A stretch of 64,000 bases of DNA from contig NC_087254.1 in the NCBI RefSeq assembly GCF_037042905.1, forward strand, positions 21,105,103 to 21,169,102. The letters are read 5' to 3'. Below the pieces are notes generated by a model. That model searched no databases and was not told where the DNA came from. It saw only the letters and a program-made list of their open reading frames with translations. Below are positions 1-12,800 of this stretch, piece after piece. Source of the stretch: Lytechinus pictus (lineage: Eukaryota > Echinodermata > Echinoidea > Temnopleuroida > Toxopneustidae). Made by a program: the position numbers and the translations under genes. The stretch's first letter is position 1. Each line of letters begins with the position of its first letter.

Positions 1-173
1 TTTAAAAGAGGTGGTCGATATGTGGTGGTCTCCCTATACTCTCCAAAATGGGGTAGAATTGGGGTCGCAATAGCACCCCAATAAAAGGGGGAAAATAAAT
101 TATGCACTTAACCTCGAATCTCGATTATATGGATGAAGGTCTATCATGACACAGAATCCTGACTGACATCGAA

Positions 174-374
174 GCACAAACTGGACCCTCAAAAAAGGAA
201 AAGTTCTGTCTCATTCGTTCTCATCATCATCACGGGTAGACAGCAACAGAACAAAAGTTCCATGACGCTCGTTCTCCTTCTTTCAAAATTGAAAACGAAA
301 TGGCCGATCGATACCGAGAACGAACGCGACATGGAGGTCTAACTTTTCCTTTTTTTTGAGGGTCCACTTTGTGC
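174..374. repeat. Short inverted-repeat (MITE-like) element
   Basis: The left end reads GCACAAACTGGACCCTC followed by an A-run and GGAAAAGTT. The right end is its reverse complement with few changes (arms about 33 bp, total 201 bp). No clear target duplication was seen. Superfamily unknown. Confidence 0.6.
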
Positions 375-454
375 CTAAGTTAACGACCAAAACTTATTTG
401 CCTGTGGCTGCTCACCTGCTTGTTTGTTGCATGTTCACATGATTTTGATTGCTA

Positions 455-620
455 ACTTTAGTCCATATCAAAATTACGGCAAAGCCAAGCGAAGCGATGT
501 CTGACTCAGAATTTGAATGATGACATCGAGATCGAAACCAAAATACTTTTTAAATACAGCCTTCCCGATAGCAGAAAAACTGGGGGAATATTGACCTTGA
601 TATGTGAATGAGGGACTTGC
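455..620. repeat. Dispersed repeat, copy 1 (also near 19985-20830 and 36300-36420)
   Basis: Shares TAGTCCATATCAAA, a TACGGC block, ATGTCTGA, AGAATTTGAA and GACATCGAGATCGAA in the same order with the copy in Rac intron 1. That copy is split by another element. A third, more distant copy lies just upstream of MED7. The nature of the repeat is unknown. Confidence 0.6.
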
Positions 621-1918
621 TATTGCTATGACATTCACAAATAATTTACTGCTGGGAAATGTGGTATGAAACTGCATTAGCGCCGAGCCTTTTAAACTGT
701 TTTAGCTGTACAGTGCCCGTTAAAGCCAGGCAGTAGTGGCAGTAGACTACTAGGATCTACTGAAGATTGTTAAGAAGTTGTGATGGTGTTTGTTTTTAAA
801 AATCATGAAAATTGAAAATGAAATAAATTAGCCATCATGGAGCTGAGCTAAACTTGTTTATGTGCACAATATGATTAAATATAAATGAATACAAATATCC
901 CTGAATTTAATACTTTGGCAATGATTTTTTTTTAATAAAGAGGTGTTTATTTTTCAGATACTTGCAATTTGCACCATGACACAAACCTATGCTCAATGTC
1001 TTCAAAGCAAATAAGTGTTAGATGGTTATTTCAAATGTCATTTTCTAATTTTGTTTCAGCTGTTTTACATTTCTGTTCAGTCTAGTCTTTATTTCAGTTG
1101 TCATTCATCCATTTCCACTCTGAATGCATATTTTTTCTGTTTTTTCCCTTTTGTCATCTTTATTCCTTTTCTATTCAGGTGTTCCAAATCATTCCATCCC
1201 TCACCTGATTCCTTAGTTTCTATTCTCATTATTACATAATCACCCAAACATCTTTATCATCTTCATCTCCTTATTCCTTATTGGTTTATAAATTGGGTTG
1301 TTACAGTTAAGTTTGATCCTTTTATTCTCTGTATTTTGATTGGTTGTTATTCCTAATGTAATATTTACATGTAAATTGTTCAAAGATCTTGAATTTAGCT
1401 GGGGCAAAGTAGTCCAGAGATTAAATCAGTACACTACCAGACTTCTGTTCAGACTACTCAGTTAATTTGCGCCTTCTTCTAGTTTCACTTCTTTCCCCCT
1501 ATGCTCGATTGATTGATGATACGAGTAATGAGTTGCAGCTTAGAACTTTATAATTTCTACCCCTGAACTCATGTATAATTCATGCACCTTACATGTACAT
1601 TAGCTCAAGTAAAAAAAATCACTTGAAGTTGAAGATTTCTTTTGCTAGAAGTTAGCTTTGGCTTTATACATTTCTCATTTTTTCTATGCTAATCAATTAC
1701 CAAACTACAGAATATTGTGCAGCTTTCTGTATTCTACTGATTCTAATTTACTTAAAGATTATTTTCTCTTTTTTTAGCTTGATTGACTTAGCATTTCATT
1801 TGCAAATATGCAGTTTTAAGGAAAATGGTGCTGTAGTCAAATTTTCATAATGTTTTTAATTTATGTAATTATGTTATCTGTTTTGATTTGACCTTTTCAG
1901 TGACTTAAGGTAGGCAAG

Positions 1919-4900
1919 ATGTCTCTGGCTGATGAACTCTTGGCTGATTTGGAGGAGATAGCTGAAGAAGGCAATATAGTTGATGGTGATGACAATCAAG
2001 ATGATGATATCATTCAAGATGTGTCTATGGAGATGGATAGCAGAGAAGCTTCTATCACAAGTATTGCCAAGCTTCGTGATAGCCAGGAGGTAATCTAAAT
2101 GGGGGCTGATCCAAGATTGCATGGGAGAAAAAAAGAAAGAAGAGAAAGGGTTATCATTTTCACTTACTGGGAGGTGTGAGAGCATTTTTATCATTTAAAA
2201 TTGTGACAAGCACATAAAGTAATAAAATGAAAACTATTAGAATACTATTAGAAGAGAAAGGGTTATCATCTTCACTTACTACTGGGAGCTGTTTTATTTT
2301 TATTTTTTAGAATTGTGACAAGCACAAAAGGTAATTAAAGGAAAACTATTATAATGGATTTAGGGAGGGGCCAAGGCCTGCTCACCCCCTCCCCGCTCCC
2401 TGGATCCACAAAGGACTTTAAAAATTACCTCATTATTCGGAGATATCAAGTTCTAAAATCAACAATGAAAAAATAACTTCTGAAATGTGACCATGGCTTC
2501 TCAATCTAACAATGAACAAATGAATTTCCAAATGAAATAATGAACACAAGTTTTTTCTATGGAGACACTATAGGTAGGTCCATAATATAATATGGTCTAA
2601 AAAGTAATAATGTGAATGTCTTTGGTAGGCTTTAACCAAAACAAAATGAAAGAGGAAATTTATTTTAAAAAAAAGAAAAAAAACAGATTTAAAACCAGTA
2701 AGATATTATATACAAATATACAATGACACTCGAGGATCTGGCTAAAACTATTTGCATCGAAGGAACATCACATAGTACTATTCTCCCGAGGGTCATCGGC
2801 CCGAGGGAGAATAGTACTATGTGATGTTCCTGAGTGCGAATAGTTTTAGCCTGTTCCGAGAATGGGTCATTGTATATTTGTTTTATATCCCTTCCACTCC
2901 TACCATTTTACAGCGAAACGATTTTTAATAAGTCGATATGTAGAACAATCGTTGAGAAGTTGAGAAAATAATAAGTCTTGCCGTATGGATCGTCTGTTCA
3001 GCGAGCGCACCTGGTTAGTGTAGCTCGCCGAAAGTTTCCCGTGGCATGCAGTGGAGAGTACCGTTTAGCTGAGCAGCGCTCTGCACGCATCGTACCGCAC
3101 AGCTCGCGAATCGCGAGGTAGGGGGGGTAAAAAAATGTATAGTTCACTTTTCCCAAGGGAAAAAATGGACTATGCGTGACGTCAGCAAAAAAATGAATTA
3201 TTTCATGGCAAACGTTTTTTGTAGTTAAACTATTCTTTTTCTCCTTGTGTACACTTTAATACAACAATCTTAAGTAAGGGATATAAGATGAAATATACAA
3301 CACATTGAAAGTATTTGAAAATAGTTTTGTGAAGGAAATAAAAATCAAAGGAAGGGCTTCATTCACTCACCCCCCCCCCCCTTCCACTAAAAAAAACTTT
3401 CCATTTAAGAAAATTGTGTATAATTTGATATTTCAGTGCCAATATTTTGTTTCCTTCCTTACAGTTGCAGGGCGTTTTGACCCAAATCAAATATTACCAA
3501 GAAAATCCAAGAAAAGGAGAAGGTAAGATATTGTACACTTAAGATTAGAGTCGGGCCATTACATTATTTTTTGCAAACCAGGTTTGATGTCTCAATGAAT
3601 TGAAAATTTAACGGCAATGGCTTTTCTTTTTTTCATCAGTACGTCATTTTTGACAACTTGTAAACTGGGTCCCGACTTTGTGTCATTTGTATCAATTCCG
3701 CTATATAAAGAAGACCTATGTAATGGTTTATTACAGCTACGGTACTAATAACACTGATACTTTTGTTCAGTCATATGTATGATCCGAAAATTACAGCACG
3801 TTTTAAATTCAACATATTTTTTGAAATGCTGATTATTTAGTCAAGGAGACAGAAGTATATTTAAAAAATTTTATTTTATAACAGTAATGGGACCTGTCGA
3901 GGCAAATCCAGAGTATCAACTTATAGTACAGGCGAACAACTTATCGGTGGAAATTGAAAATGAAATCAGTAAGTATCTTTATTTGTTTGTTAAATTTTTT
4001 TGTTCATAAAACCTAGAAAATAGACATATCACTTCAGGAAGGTCTGGAATATAGGTCAAAGGTACACTACTTATGGGATTGTCCTACTGAAGTAAATGAA
4101 CTCTTTGACTCTAATGTTTCAAGAACAGTATTTTGTAATGTCTTTGATAATGTTAACTAAGAATAATAGGACTGAAATAGCTCCTTTTCCAGAGGACACA
4201 AGGCACTGTAAACTCAAGGAAATTTTTTCACTTTAATCATGCTAATAGTTTTTAAAAATGTGTCTGTATGAGGTTTCATGTGTGTGAAACTGATTTTTAT
4301 GTATAAATTCTAAATTGTGCTCTTATTAATTCAGATATCATCCACAAATTCGTCAGAGACCACTATCAGAAGCGCTTCCCTGAGCTGGACTCCCTGGTTC
4401 CAAATTCTTTTGAATACCTTGGTACAGTAAAGGTAAGTCTGACTCTGTATTGGTGGATAAAATAGTGTAACTGTGAGTTCAGATAAAGGGGTTGGAATGG
4501 CTGCGTTTAAGATATAATAGTAATTATATCCTACATAAATTAAATCCTGTATGCTGATTGGTTTAAATAGCATCATGTGACCAAACATATTCTCACTATT
4601 TTGCGATGATGTCGAAAATGAAACGCCCACCGAAGAAAATGTGCTATTCCGTGACGTCAATGTTGGAATAGTCGACTATTCCATCATTGACGTCACAGAT
4701 CATGATGGCGCAAGCACTAATACGCGTTCCGCGCACTGAGCGCGTAGCTAAGCAAGCTTCAGGAAAAGTAGGTCAGTCAGCGCCGCGGCGGCTGGTTTGG
4801 TTAAGATTATTTTAAAAAGATGAACTAAGATTACAAGAACAAGATTATCAAGATCTATTGCTTATTAAAGTAGGATATAAAACAAATATACCAGGCCTTT

Positions 4901-7900
4901 ATTTCGAAAGTATAGAGATAAATTATTCATCCTCGGTTGTACTGGCAAAATCACTATTTTTCCCTCGGGGCTTCGCCCCTCGGGGAAAAAAATAGTAATG
5001 CCAGTCCAACCTCGGATAAATAATTCCCGCTATACTTACTCAAAGCCTGGTATATTTGTATATTATACTTGAGTAAGTGTGTAGAACTGCGAAATCCGAA
5101 AATGGAATTAAATACAATTATACATGCTTATATGGTGCCTTCTTTATCAGAATTCTCTATTAGAGCGCGCCAAGGCTGCATAACACCCCTGGCTTTAGCA
5201 GATTTACTGTCAGGCACTTATTGTCCCGAATTCACAAAGGTGGTTTTGAAAACCCATGGTTGAGTCCATGGTTTATGCAGATTTCCTGTTTAAATTACGC
5301 TTATTTTACCGTGCATTAAAAAAAATGTCGAATGCCGATGCGTGCTTTTGTCACAGTGCGCCAAATGGACGCCTGTTGCCGTGGTTATCCACGCTGTTTT
5401 ATTCATGAGTCCACTTTTTTTAATTGTGAGTCCACTCTTCAAACAGTGGACTCATGAATAAAATAGCGTATCTAATCATGGCAACAGGCATCAACAGCTA
5501 CTATGCTCTACTGCACTGTATAGAGTATGGTATTACCTTATAACCCTGGCTGTAACTGAGCCGTCGTATATGTGCTCAAGCGTTGAAGGAGCAAATTCTA
5601 CCAGGCACCCATATATAACACCATATTCCAGTTGTTTGTGAAGTCATGTGTAACTTTACAAAGATCTTTATGGGACAGCCCCAAGTCAACGTAAATGGTT
5701 ACAAAATTTGTTTCTTAAATACACAGAATGCAACAGTTCAAGTTATTAAAAACTAAAGACCAATGCACACTCTATTATGATTGGTTAGCAATTTGATTTT
5801 GAAGAAATTTGATGTAAACATTCAAACTTGTAAAATCTTAATGATCAAGGTTTCGAATAGTGGTATGAATACTAAAATCTAATTTCCTGGCTATTGCGAG
5901 CCTCTCTACAGGAATAAAAGCACATTCAATTCTAATTTGTTGTCACGTCGTAGCCGTATTGCCTTCATCTGTGATTTGAAGCCATTTTAGAAGCCTATTC
6001 AAGAACTGCATTTATTTGAATATTGATTTTTTATTGAATATTGATATAATTAAATAATTTTCATGTGTGATTGAATAAACCAGGAACTTGGAAATGATTT
6101 AGAGAAAGCCAAGAACAACGAGAAGCTACAGGAAATCTTGACCAATGCTGTCATTATGATTGTCAGTGTGTCGGCTTCGACAACACAAGGAACGTCACTT
6201 ACTCAACAAGAATTGTCAACAGTCTTTGAAGCATGTGATATGGTAAGTGAACACGAAAAGTCTTGCTCCGATATGACGCAACAAACTCTTTGACAATTTT
6301 CAGTGTCAAGGGCCCTGTTGCATAAGAGACCTACTTTCATGGAAACCTTGATTTTGATTGGCTGCTGAGCCCTGTTACTATGGTAGTTATCATAACAGTT
6401 TTTCTGCAACGGGCCCAGATATAGTGCAAGAAACCATCTCATGTATTTTAGAGGGATACACCACTCAAAAGCAAAATAGAAAAAAGTCAAAGCATTATAA
6501 AGTTTGCATTGCTCCTGAAAAGAGTGAATGAAATTGAGCAATGTGATCATATCACAAGCCCACTAACAATTTCTTAACTACTCTGCTTTATTATACTGTA
6601 GAATGTAACTTGGTTGGTATTGCTGTTCATTGATTATGTTAAATCATTGATACATGTACAAGGTAGTGATTCTTCATGCAAAATTTGTGATTTGAATAAA
6701 AAAGTTACAACCAATAAGAAGGTTCATGACATAAGCTCATTTATTTGCTTTTTTTGGAAGGGATATTATTAAAAACACAAATGTTGATCAAATGACACCA
6801 GGTTGAAAAATCAGTTTACACTGCTTTCCTGCTTCATATCCTGTTGACGTGTAAACTAAAAATGTTGCTAAGGTTTGTCACATTGCATCTAACCAGTGAC
6901 TATTGCCCTAAATGTGTAATAAAGCGTATACTTATCCTTGAATTCTAAATGATATTGATACCTTTATATATGTAGAATAAAAGTGACTTTGACATATCCC
7001 ACCAGAACCAACCTTTCAATCATCTCCACCCCCCCTCAAAAAAATAATAAAACAAAACAAAATCAGATTTAAAATTTATAGTACTAATAGTAATAGTACC
7101 TGAAATGATACTTTGTTTGGTGGAGACTCTAGGACGAAGAGCTTTGTACACTTTTTGGCTACTTTAAAAGTGTATTTAACCAACCATTTTTTTATAAAAA
7201 AATATTAGTTTCCAAGGATTTTCTTCTTTCGTGGTATAATTGCAATCTGTGGATTAGATCCAGTAATTTCTCAAATTTGTGGTTTTAACTTTCATGTTTT
7301 TTTTAACTATATTTGGTGTAGATAATATGTTAAGTTGATTCACTTACTGATGATTTCTAATCATGGATGTTTTGACAATTTTTTTGTCATTAAAGTTGAA
7401 TAAGAAAACATTATTTTGTGTTTGCTTTAATTATTTTCCTTTAGGCTTTTGATTTGAAGCAAGCAAAGACAGACATCTTCACCTATGTTGAATCACGAAT
7501 GTCTTTTATTAGTCCTAATCTTTCTATTATTGTTGGTGCCTCAACTGCTGCTAAACTTATGGGTAAGTCAATTACATTTTTACACCATTTGTTTTAGTGT
7601 GCATCATATGTCATCACCCCACTTTAAGTTGGCCAAAGTGAATTTGCAATTATTCTATGTACATATTCTTTAGAAAAGCAGCTTGTTATTCCTATGCTTA
7701 AAAATGATAGAAAACTTGTTAGAACTGATGAACTATCAACTATCCGGCGTTGCACAGTGACTGCTCGGCCCACAATCAATTGGGCAAAATGAATTTTCAG
7801 TGTATTTCCATTTCAGATTTCTTTATCAAATAATGAAAAATGGATTTTCATTTCATTTCAATTTTCCATTATTAACATTATCTATTCCTTGTTCAGGCGT

Positions 7901-10900
7901 TGCTGGTGGTCTAACCAATCTCTCTAAGATGCCTTCCTGTAATGTATTAGTATTAGGAGCTCAACGTAAGACTCTCTCTGGTTTCTCCAGTTCTGCTGTC
8001 TTACCTCATACCGGCTACATCTATTACAGTGACATTGTTCAAGCAACACCCCAGGTTAGTTGTACTCTTCTAAATGGTAGGGTTCCATGACAATTGCTCC
8101 AGCAACAACTGCTCGCTCTAAATTCCACACACTATTCAAATGACCAACTTCTACTCTTGGTTTGTCATTATACCGTACCCTAAACCTAACATAAAACCCT
8201 ATTGTAACCTCGACCCTAACCCTAATCTTACATCTTATACAAAATCAAGCCCGGAGCAATTGTTGCAGGAGCAAATGTCATGTCACCATTGGGGGGTGTT
8301 TCATAAACCATAATGTCAGTGATTTTCACTGATAAATGCATTCTAAGCCAATCAGATGCAACAATTTGAGCAACTTTTAATATAAAGTCAGTGGAAATAA
8401 TTGCTTATTTCTGTCATTAAAGGACAAGTCCACCCCAACAAAAAGTGGATTTAAATAAAAAGAGAAAAATCCAAGAAGCATAATACTGAAAATTTCATCA
8501 AAATCGGATGTAAAATAAGAAAGTTATGACATTTTTAAGTTTTGCCTAATTTCACAAAAATTATATTCACATCCTGGTCGGTACGCAAATGAGGGAGCTG
8601 ATGACATCACTCACTCACTATTTCTTTTGTATTTTATTATATGAAATATGAAATATTTTAATTTTCTCCTCATTGTCCTGTGAATCAAAGTTTATTTCGC
8701 CCTGAACATCTTCTTCTGGAAACAGTACAGTCCTCCGTCTGGTGTATTGTAGTACTGGTGGAATTACCATTGTTTAACATTTTATGTTTCAGTCAAGTTG
8801 GTCTTTATTTTCAAATCTGTAAAAATTGAAATATTGTATAATTTAAATAATAAAAAACAAAAGAAATAGTGAGTGAGGGATATCATGGATTCTCTCATTT
8901 TCATGTGACTAAATTGTGCATATAACTATTTTGGGAAAAATTAGCGAAACTTTGAAATTTTCAGCATTATGCTTGTCTGATTTTTCTCTATTGATACAAA
9001 TCAACATTTTTCTGAGGTGGACTTGACCTTTAAATGCTCCTGTGATCTTGTCCATTTTGTAAATTCCTGCTGTGGTAATGATCTTAGAATCGCACATTTT
9101 TCTCACCGCCACACAGAACAAATTCTAGAACACAGTAAATGTAGCTGAAATGCCTGTCAAATGACAATGAACAGCTGGGAGGTCCTTGTCAGAAATTAGT
9201 GAACCAGAACAGCATTACATCCTATGTTTTGGAGCTGACAAAAACTTGCAAATATGTCATTTCTTTCGAGTCTTGGGGAGCGTTTCATCAACAATTTTGT
9301 CCGACAAGTTGTCAGATCTGACAACTTTCCTTGATTCTGATTGGCTGAGAGGTACTGTTACTATGGTAATTGTCGGATAAAATCCTTTCATGAAAAGTTC
9401 CCCTGGACGAAACTGCTGTTCTGATTCACCAATTTTCGACAAAGACTTCTTGGGGCATTTGAAAATACATTTTCTATGATCTTCAACTGGTCGTGTGTAA
9501 TAATGCGAGAAATCCCAAGTGAGTCTGAACGTATCCAATTAAATGACCACAAAGTATAGTTACATGTAAATAAAAATTATGTGCCAATGGTTTTGATTGA
9601 TAAATGTATAGTTAGTGAGTTAATGAAGAAAATAGGCATCCTTATCCTACATTATGATGTTCATGTTTTATAGCATGTAAGGAAACAGGCCACTAGTTTG
9701 AAGTGAGAATGGATTCTTAAATTGAAAATGAATTTACACTCTAAAAGGATGGTATATTGATAATACTTTTGATATATTTGCTAGGACATGAGGAAACAGG
9801 CTGCTCGTCTGGTGTCGGCCAAGTGCACTCTAGCCTCCAGAATTGATAGCTTTCATGAGAGTCCTATAGGTACGATGGGATTAAATCTCAGAGCAGAGAT
9901 TGAAAGAAAACTTGCCAAGATGCAGGAGCCTCCTCCACCCAAACAAATCAAAGCTTTACCTCTCCCTCTTGATCAACCAAGGAAAAAGAGAGGAGGAAGA
10001 AGGTATGTGAGGTTTTTTTTTCCCACCTAAGCTATCGCACAAGTAAAAAAATACTTTCTGTATTGCTGCTCGTCAACAAAACGGAGTTTAGAGTCAGTCT
10101 GAAAGCTATCCTGTAAAACCTCTTCATTTCATGAAATTATTGGAATTCAAGCCTTATTTCAAATAAACAGAACTATGTTATTTCTTGACTGTTTTCTGAA
10201 ATTGAGGTATCAAATTAAAGAGCAGATATTGAACTTTTTAAAAATGTGATTTTCTTTTTGAAACTCAGATACTGCCCGCCAAGTGACTTTTTTTGGTTTC
10301 CTTTCTTCAAATTGTTTTTGCTCACTCATGCATGAATGAGGAATAATTTAAGTTATTTTAAATGAAAGAGGAGACTCTTAGCTTTACAATGATAGATCAT
10401 TTGCCTATTGTATTTGTGACTAAGGCATGATAAATCATCAATAAATCTTGGTTTCGTTTTTTGTGGGATGCACTGTATAGTTCAGCCTTATCTAATCATT
10501 GAAAAGACCATGTTACAGAGCTGTCAAGTCGTATGGATTTTCTGTATTTAGTACTGAAAAATTAGAATAATACTGATTGCTTCATGCAAAATACTGATTT
10601 CTTAAGTTTCAGTTTTATGTGTTGTCCTATGGTATTTCTTTGAAAAATACTGAAATTTTCTTGTTCAGGTTGGTAGCTCTGATGTTAATTTCTTTTCTCT
10701 AATTTTTAAAGCAAATCTGTTATAAATTACAGAGATGTACATGTACTACATGTTGGTAAACTATAATAGTGTGATGGGAAGTGGATCAATTGGAGAGTGG
10801 TACTGACAAATTCTTCGTTTTCTTTCAATGCAGAGTGAGGAAAATGAAAGACAAGCTTGGCATGACTGACATGAGAAAACAAGCGAATAGAATGAACTTT

Positions 10901-12178
10901 GCAGAGATTGAAGAAGATGCTTACCAAGAAGACCTGGGATTCTCTCTGGGACAGGTTGGCAAAAGTGGCACAGGAAGGGTGCGAGCTGCTCAAGTAGACA
11001 ACAAGACACAGGTCAAAATATCCAAGAGTTTACAGGTATGTTAGAGAGATGGGGTGAAGGGGAGGGGGAGAGGAGTAGGGCAAAGAAGTAGGGAATATTA
11101 GCAGAGAATAGCACAAATAATAATAAAGATCTGGTCAAAGTAGATACATTTATAGATACGCTTCTCCTCAGGACCTCAGTCAATCAGAGCTAACAATTAC
11201 CCTGGAATAATCAGTCATGCAATAGTGTCTTAAATAAGACTAACCTTGTTGATAAAACTGTCAGTTGAACCATGAGAGGATAACACACATGCATTGTGGT
11301 AGTAGTTCTTACTCTCATCTGGTAGTCAGATGGTCAAGGATTTATAAACATTGTGCAACACTTAACCAAAGTAAAGTAAATGGCTATCTGGCAGAAATTG
11401 TTTGAAATGCTTGTCGACCAGGATAGTTAGAATGATAATAGTCATTATCTTGAGCAGTTCGCAGAGTGAATACAAATATATATTTTTCAAAATTCAATAT
11501 CATTGTTGAATATATCTATTTTGACAGAGACAACTACATCGACAGCAGATGCATGGTGGGAGATCAACGGTTAGAGGACGAGAAACAGCTGGTACTGCAT
11601 CTAGTGTTGCCTTCACACCATTACAGGTGAGAAGTCATATTCTTGTTCAAACAAGACCATTCTTTCAGACAATATAAAGAATTTTTGTACTGTAACTCTA
11701 TCTTTGAACAAAAAATACACTTTAATTCTGGTCTTGGTTTGAAAAGTGACAAAAACTCATTCAAGTGATTGTCATTTACAAAGGTAATTTATAAAGAATC
11801 TAAAGGAAAAGACACTGAAGTAACCAAAGTGATGATAAGTTTATTCACCTTCACTGCACATAAAAAGGCATGTATATCACTACACAAAAATGGTCAGCCT
11901 GAACCTTTCATAATGTTATTAATGTAACGTTATGTGAGGGCATTTGAAGATGAATCCTTTGAAATAGACAATTTTAAATGTTATTCTGCCTAATATCATT
12001 GAAAAAATTGAAAGCTTTTCTTAGTTATTTCTATCTTTCCATTTTGTTTTCCATCATACAGGGTCTTGAGATAGTGAATCCCCATGCAAATGAGATCAAA
12101 GCCAAGGAAGCCAATGATCGATACTTCTCAGCAATGTCAGGGTTTCAGACTGTCAAAGATAACGCTGTAGGAAACTGA
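1919..12178 (+). CDS. PRPF31: U4/U6 small nuclear ribonucleoprotein Prp31, complete, 11 coding exons
   Basis: Prp31 is a nuclear spliceosome protein that binds U4 snRNA together with the 15.5K protein and joins U4/U6 to U5 in the tri-snRNP. Coding exons: 1919-2089, 3465-3522, 3885-3968, 4335-4432, 6084-6242, 7445-7562, 7897-8054, 9785-10002, 10834-11035, 11528-11626, 12062-12178. All joints are GT-AG and phases match, giving 493 residues (human about 499). The N-terminus MSLADELLADLEE is nearly identical to human and fixes the start. The coiled-coil and Nop RNA-binding region runs roughly 75-330, with the blocks VESRMSFI, GASTAAK, GGLTNLSKMP and GAQRKTLSGFSS. A basic nuclear signal RKKRGGRR lies at 348-355. 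The conserved tail AFTPLQGLEIVNP lies near 447-460. Exon 2 is short (58 bases) and weakly conserved, but its phase and length fit the human protein. The three-prime region has AATAAA candidates from 13024. No frame damage was seen. Confidence 0.97.
2707..2884. repeat. Palindromic element in PRPF31 intron 1
   Basis: Two arms of about 80-85 bp, beginning ACAAATATACAATGAC, face each other around a loop of about 8 bases. The inner arm includes AACATCACATAGTACTATTC. A related palindrome at about 4870-5065 shares the outer AAACAAATATAC end. Non-autonomous DNA element, superfamily not assigned. Confidence 0.7.
4870..5065. repeat. Palindromic element in PRPF31 intron 4
   Basis: Arms of about 90 bp read outward from a short CTTCG loop inside CCCTCGGGG/CCCCTCGGGG. 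The outer end is ACAAATATACCAGGC with its reverse complement at the right. It shares the outer terminal bases with the palindrome at 2707-2884, so the two are probably one family. Confidence 0.65.
5226..5490. repeat. Truncated copy of the Harbinger-like hairpin element
   Basis: CCCGAATTCACAAAGGTGG and the following bases match the left arm of the full element at 46598-47032, including the TTTTGTCACAGTGCGC and TATTTTATTCATGAGTCCAC blocks. The right arm is incomplete. Confidence 0.7.
6310..6418. repeat. Short MITE-like inverted repeat (GGGCCCTGTTGCATAA family), copy 1
   Basis: Ends are GGCCCTGTTGCATAAG and CTGCAACGGGCCC, with the internal block TTGATTTTGATTGGCTG. The same family is at 24974-25095 in a Rac intron. 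It lies in PRPF31 intron 5. Confidence 0.65.
8421..9029. repeat. TTAA-flanked foldback element (AGGACAAGTCCACC family) in PRPF31 intron 7
   Basis: Bounded by TTAA at 8417-8420 and 9030-9033. Starts AGGACAAGTCCACCCCAAC and ends GAGGTGGACTTGACCT, the reverse complement, with long imperfect arms carrying blocks such as TTCATCAAAATCGGATG. TTAA duplication with AGG-type ends suggests the Kolobok/TTAA-specific group (inference). No coding capacity. Confidence 0.75.
9283..9405. repeat. Short inverted-repeat element
   Basis: Starts GGGAGCGTTTCATCAAC and ends TTTCATGAAAAGTTCCCC, around a loop with TTGATTCTGATTGGCTGAG, a type of core shared by several short elements in this window. Bases 9420-9450 carry one arm of the element at 24114-24252. 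Confidence 0.55.
10516..10681. repeat. Small TIR element with 6-bp target duplication, copy 1
   Basis: Begins CAGAGCTGTCAAG and ends TTGGTAGCTCTG. It is flanked on both sides by ATGTTA (10510-10515 and 10682-10687). The interior shares ATTTTCTGTATTTAGTACT and GTTGTCCTATGGTATTTCTT with the second copy at 28834-29039. It sits in PRPF31 intron 8, about 150 bp before exon 9. Confidence 0.75.
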
Positions 12179-12654
12179 AACTTTTCTCACACACATTGTA
12201 TCATAACAAGATGAAGCAATGTGAACATAACTATGTGCATCAATGTTATGAGGATCTACAAAAGTTGAAGCCATAAGGAAAACGTATGTGTGGTTCATTG
12301 AGGATCTTGAAAGTGTGAACACATCTGTATGCATCAACATGAGGATTTCAGAAAGCTGGAATCCTGCATTTTACTGTGAGGAGGTCAAAAGAAACTGGAC
12401 ACATCTTGACTTGTCAACGACGTGATGATCTTGTTAAATTCAAGCAGTGTGGCTACATCTTAATGCATAAACACTATTAAGAACTTGTGAATTTATTTTT
12501 TTGCATCGACGATGTGAAGCTCTTCTTAGAAAATCATACCCATGTAGACACATGGTAGGTCTCAACAATTTGTTGCTGTCAGCAATATTAACATATCTGT
12601 ATGCATCAAATTACAAGGGACTAGGAATATCAAAGTCTTTTGAACACATCCTTA

Positions 12655-12800
12655 TCAGGGGCCTGTTTCATAAAACTTGTTATAATAACAAATTTGCAAT
12701 AATAGTTTAAAGCTACTGAAATCCTTCCATTTGATTGGCTAATAGTAAACTTGTTATCGAAATTTGTTATTATAACTTGTCTTTATGAATGAGTTCCTGG
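12655..12800. repeat. Short inverted-repeat element downstream of PRPF31
   Basis: CAGGGGCCTGTTTCATAAAACTTGTTATAA at the left is mirrored by TTATAACTTGTCTTTATGAATGAGTTCCTG at the right in imperfect inverted form, around CATTTGATTGGCTAAT. This resembles other ...TTTCATAAA... palindromes in the window. Confidence 0.5.

Larger units (their letters stand above)
1..1899. other. Upstream region of PRPF31, no coding sequence seen
   Basis: No exon of a recognisable protein was found here. It holds a short inverted-repeat element (174-374), one copy of a dispersed repeat (about 455-620) and AT-rich DNA. A pyrimidine-rich stretch ending in TTTTCAG at 1900 lies 18 bases before the PRPF31 start codon and looks like a 3' splice site. 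A non-coding first exon and the promoter may therefore lie in this stretch, but I cannot place them. Confidence 0.5.
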
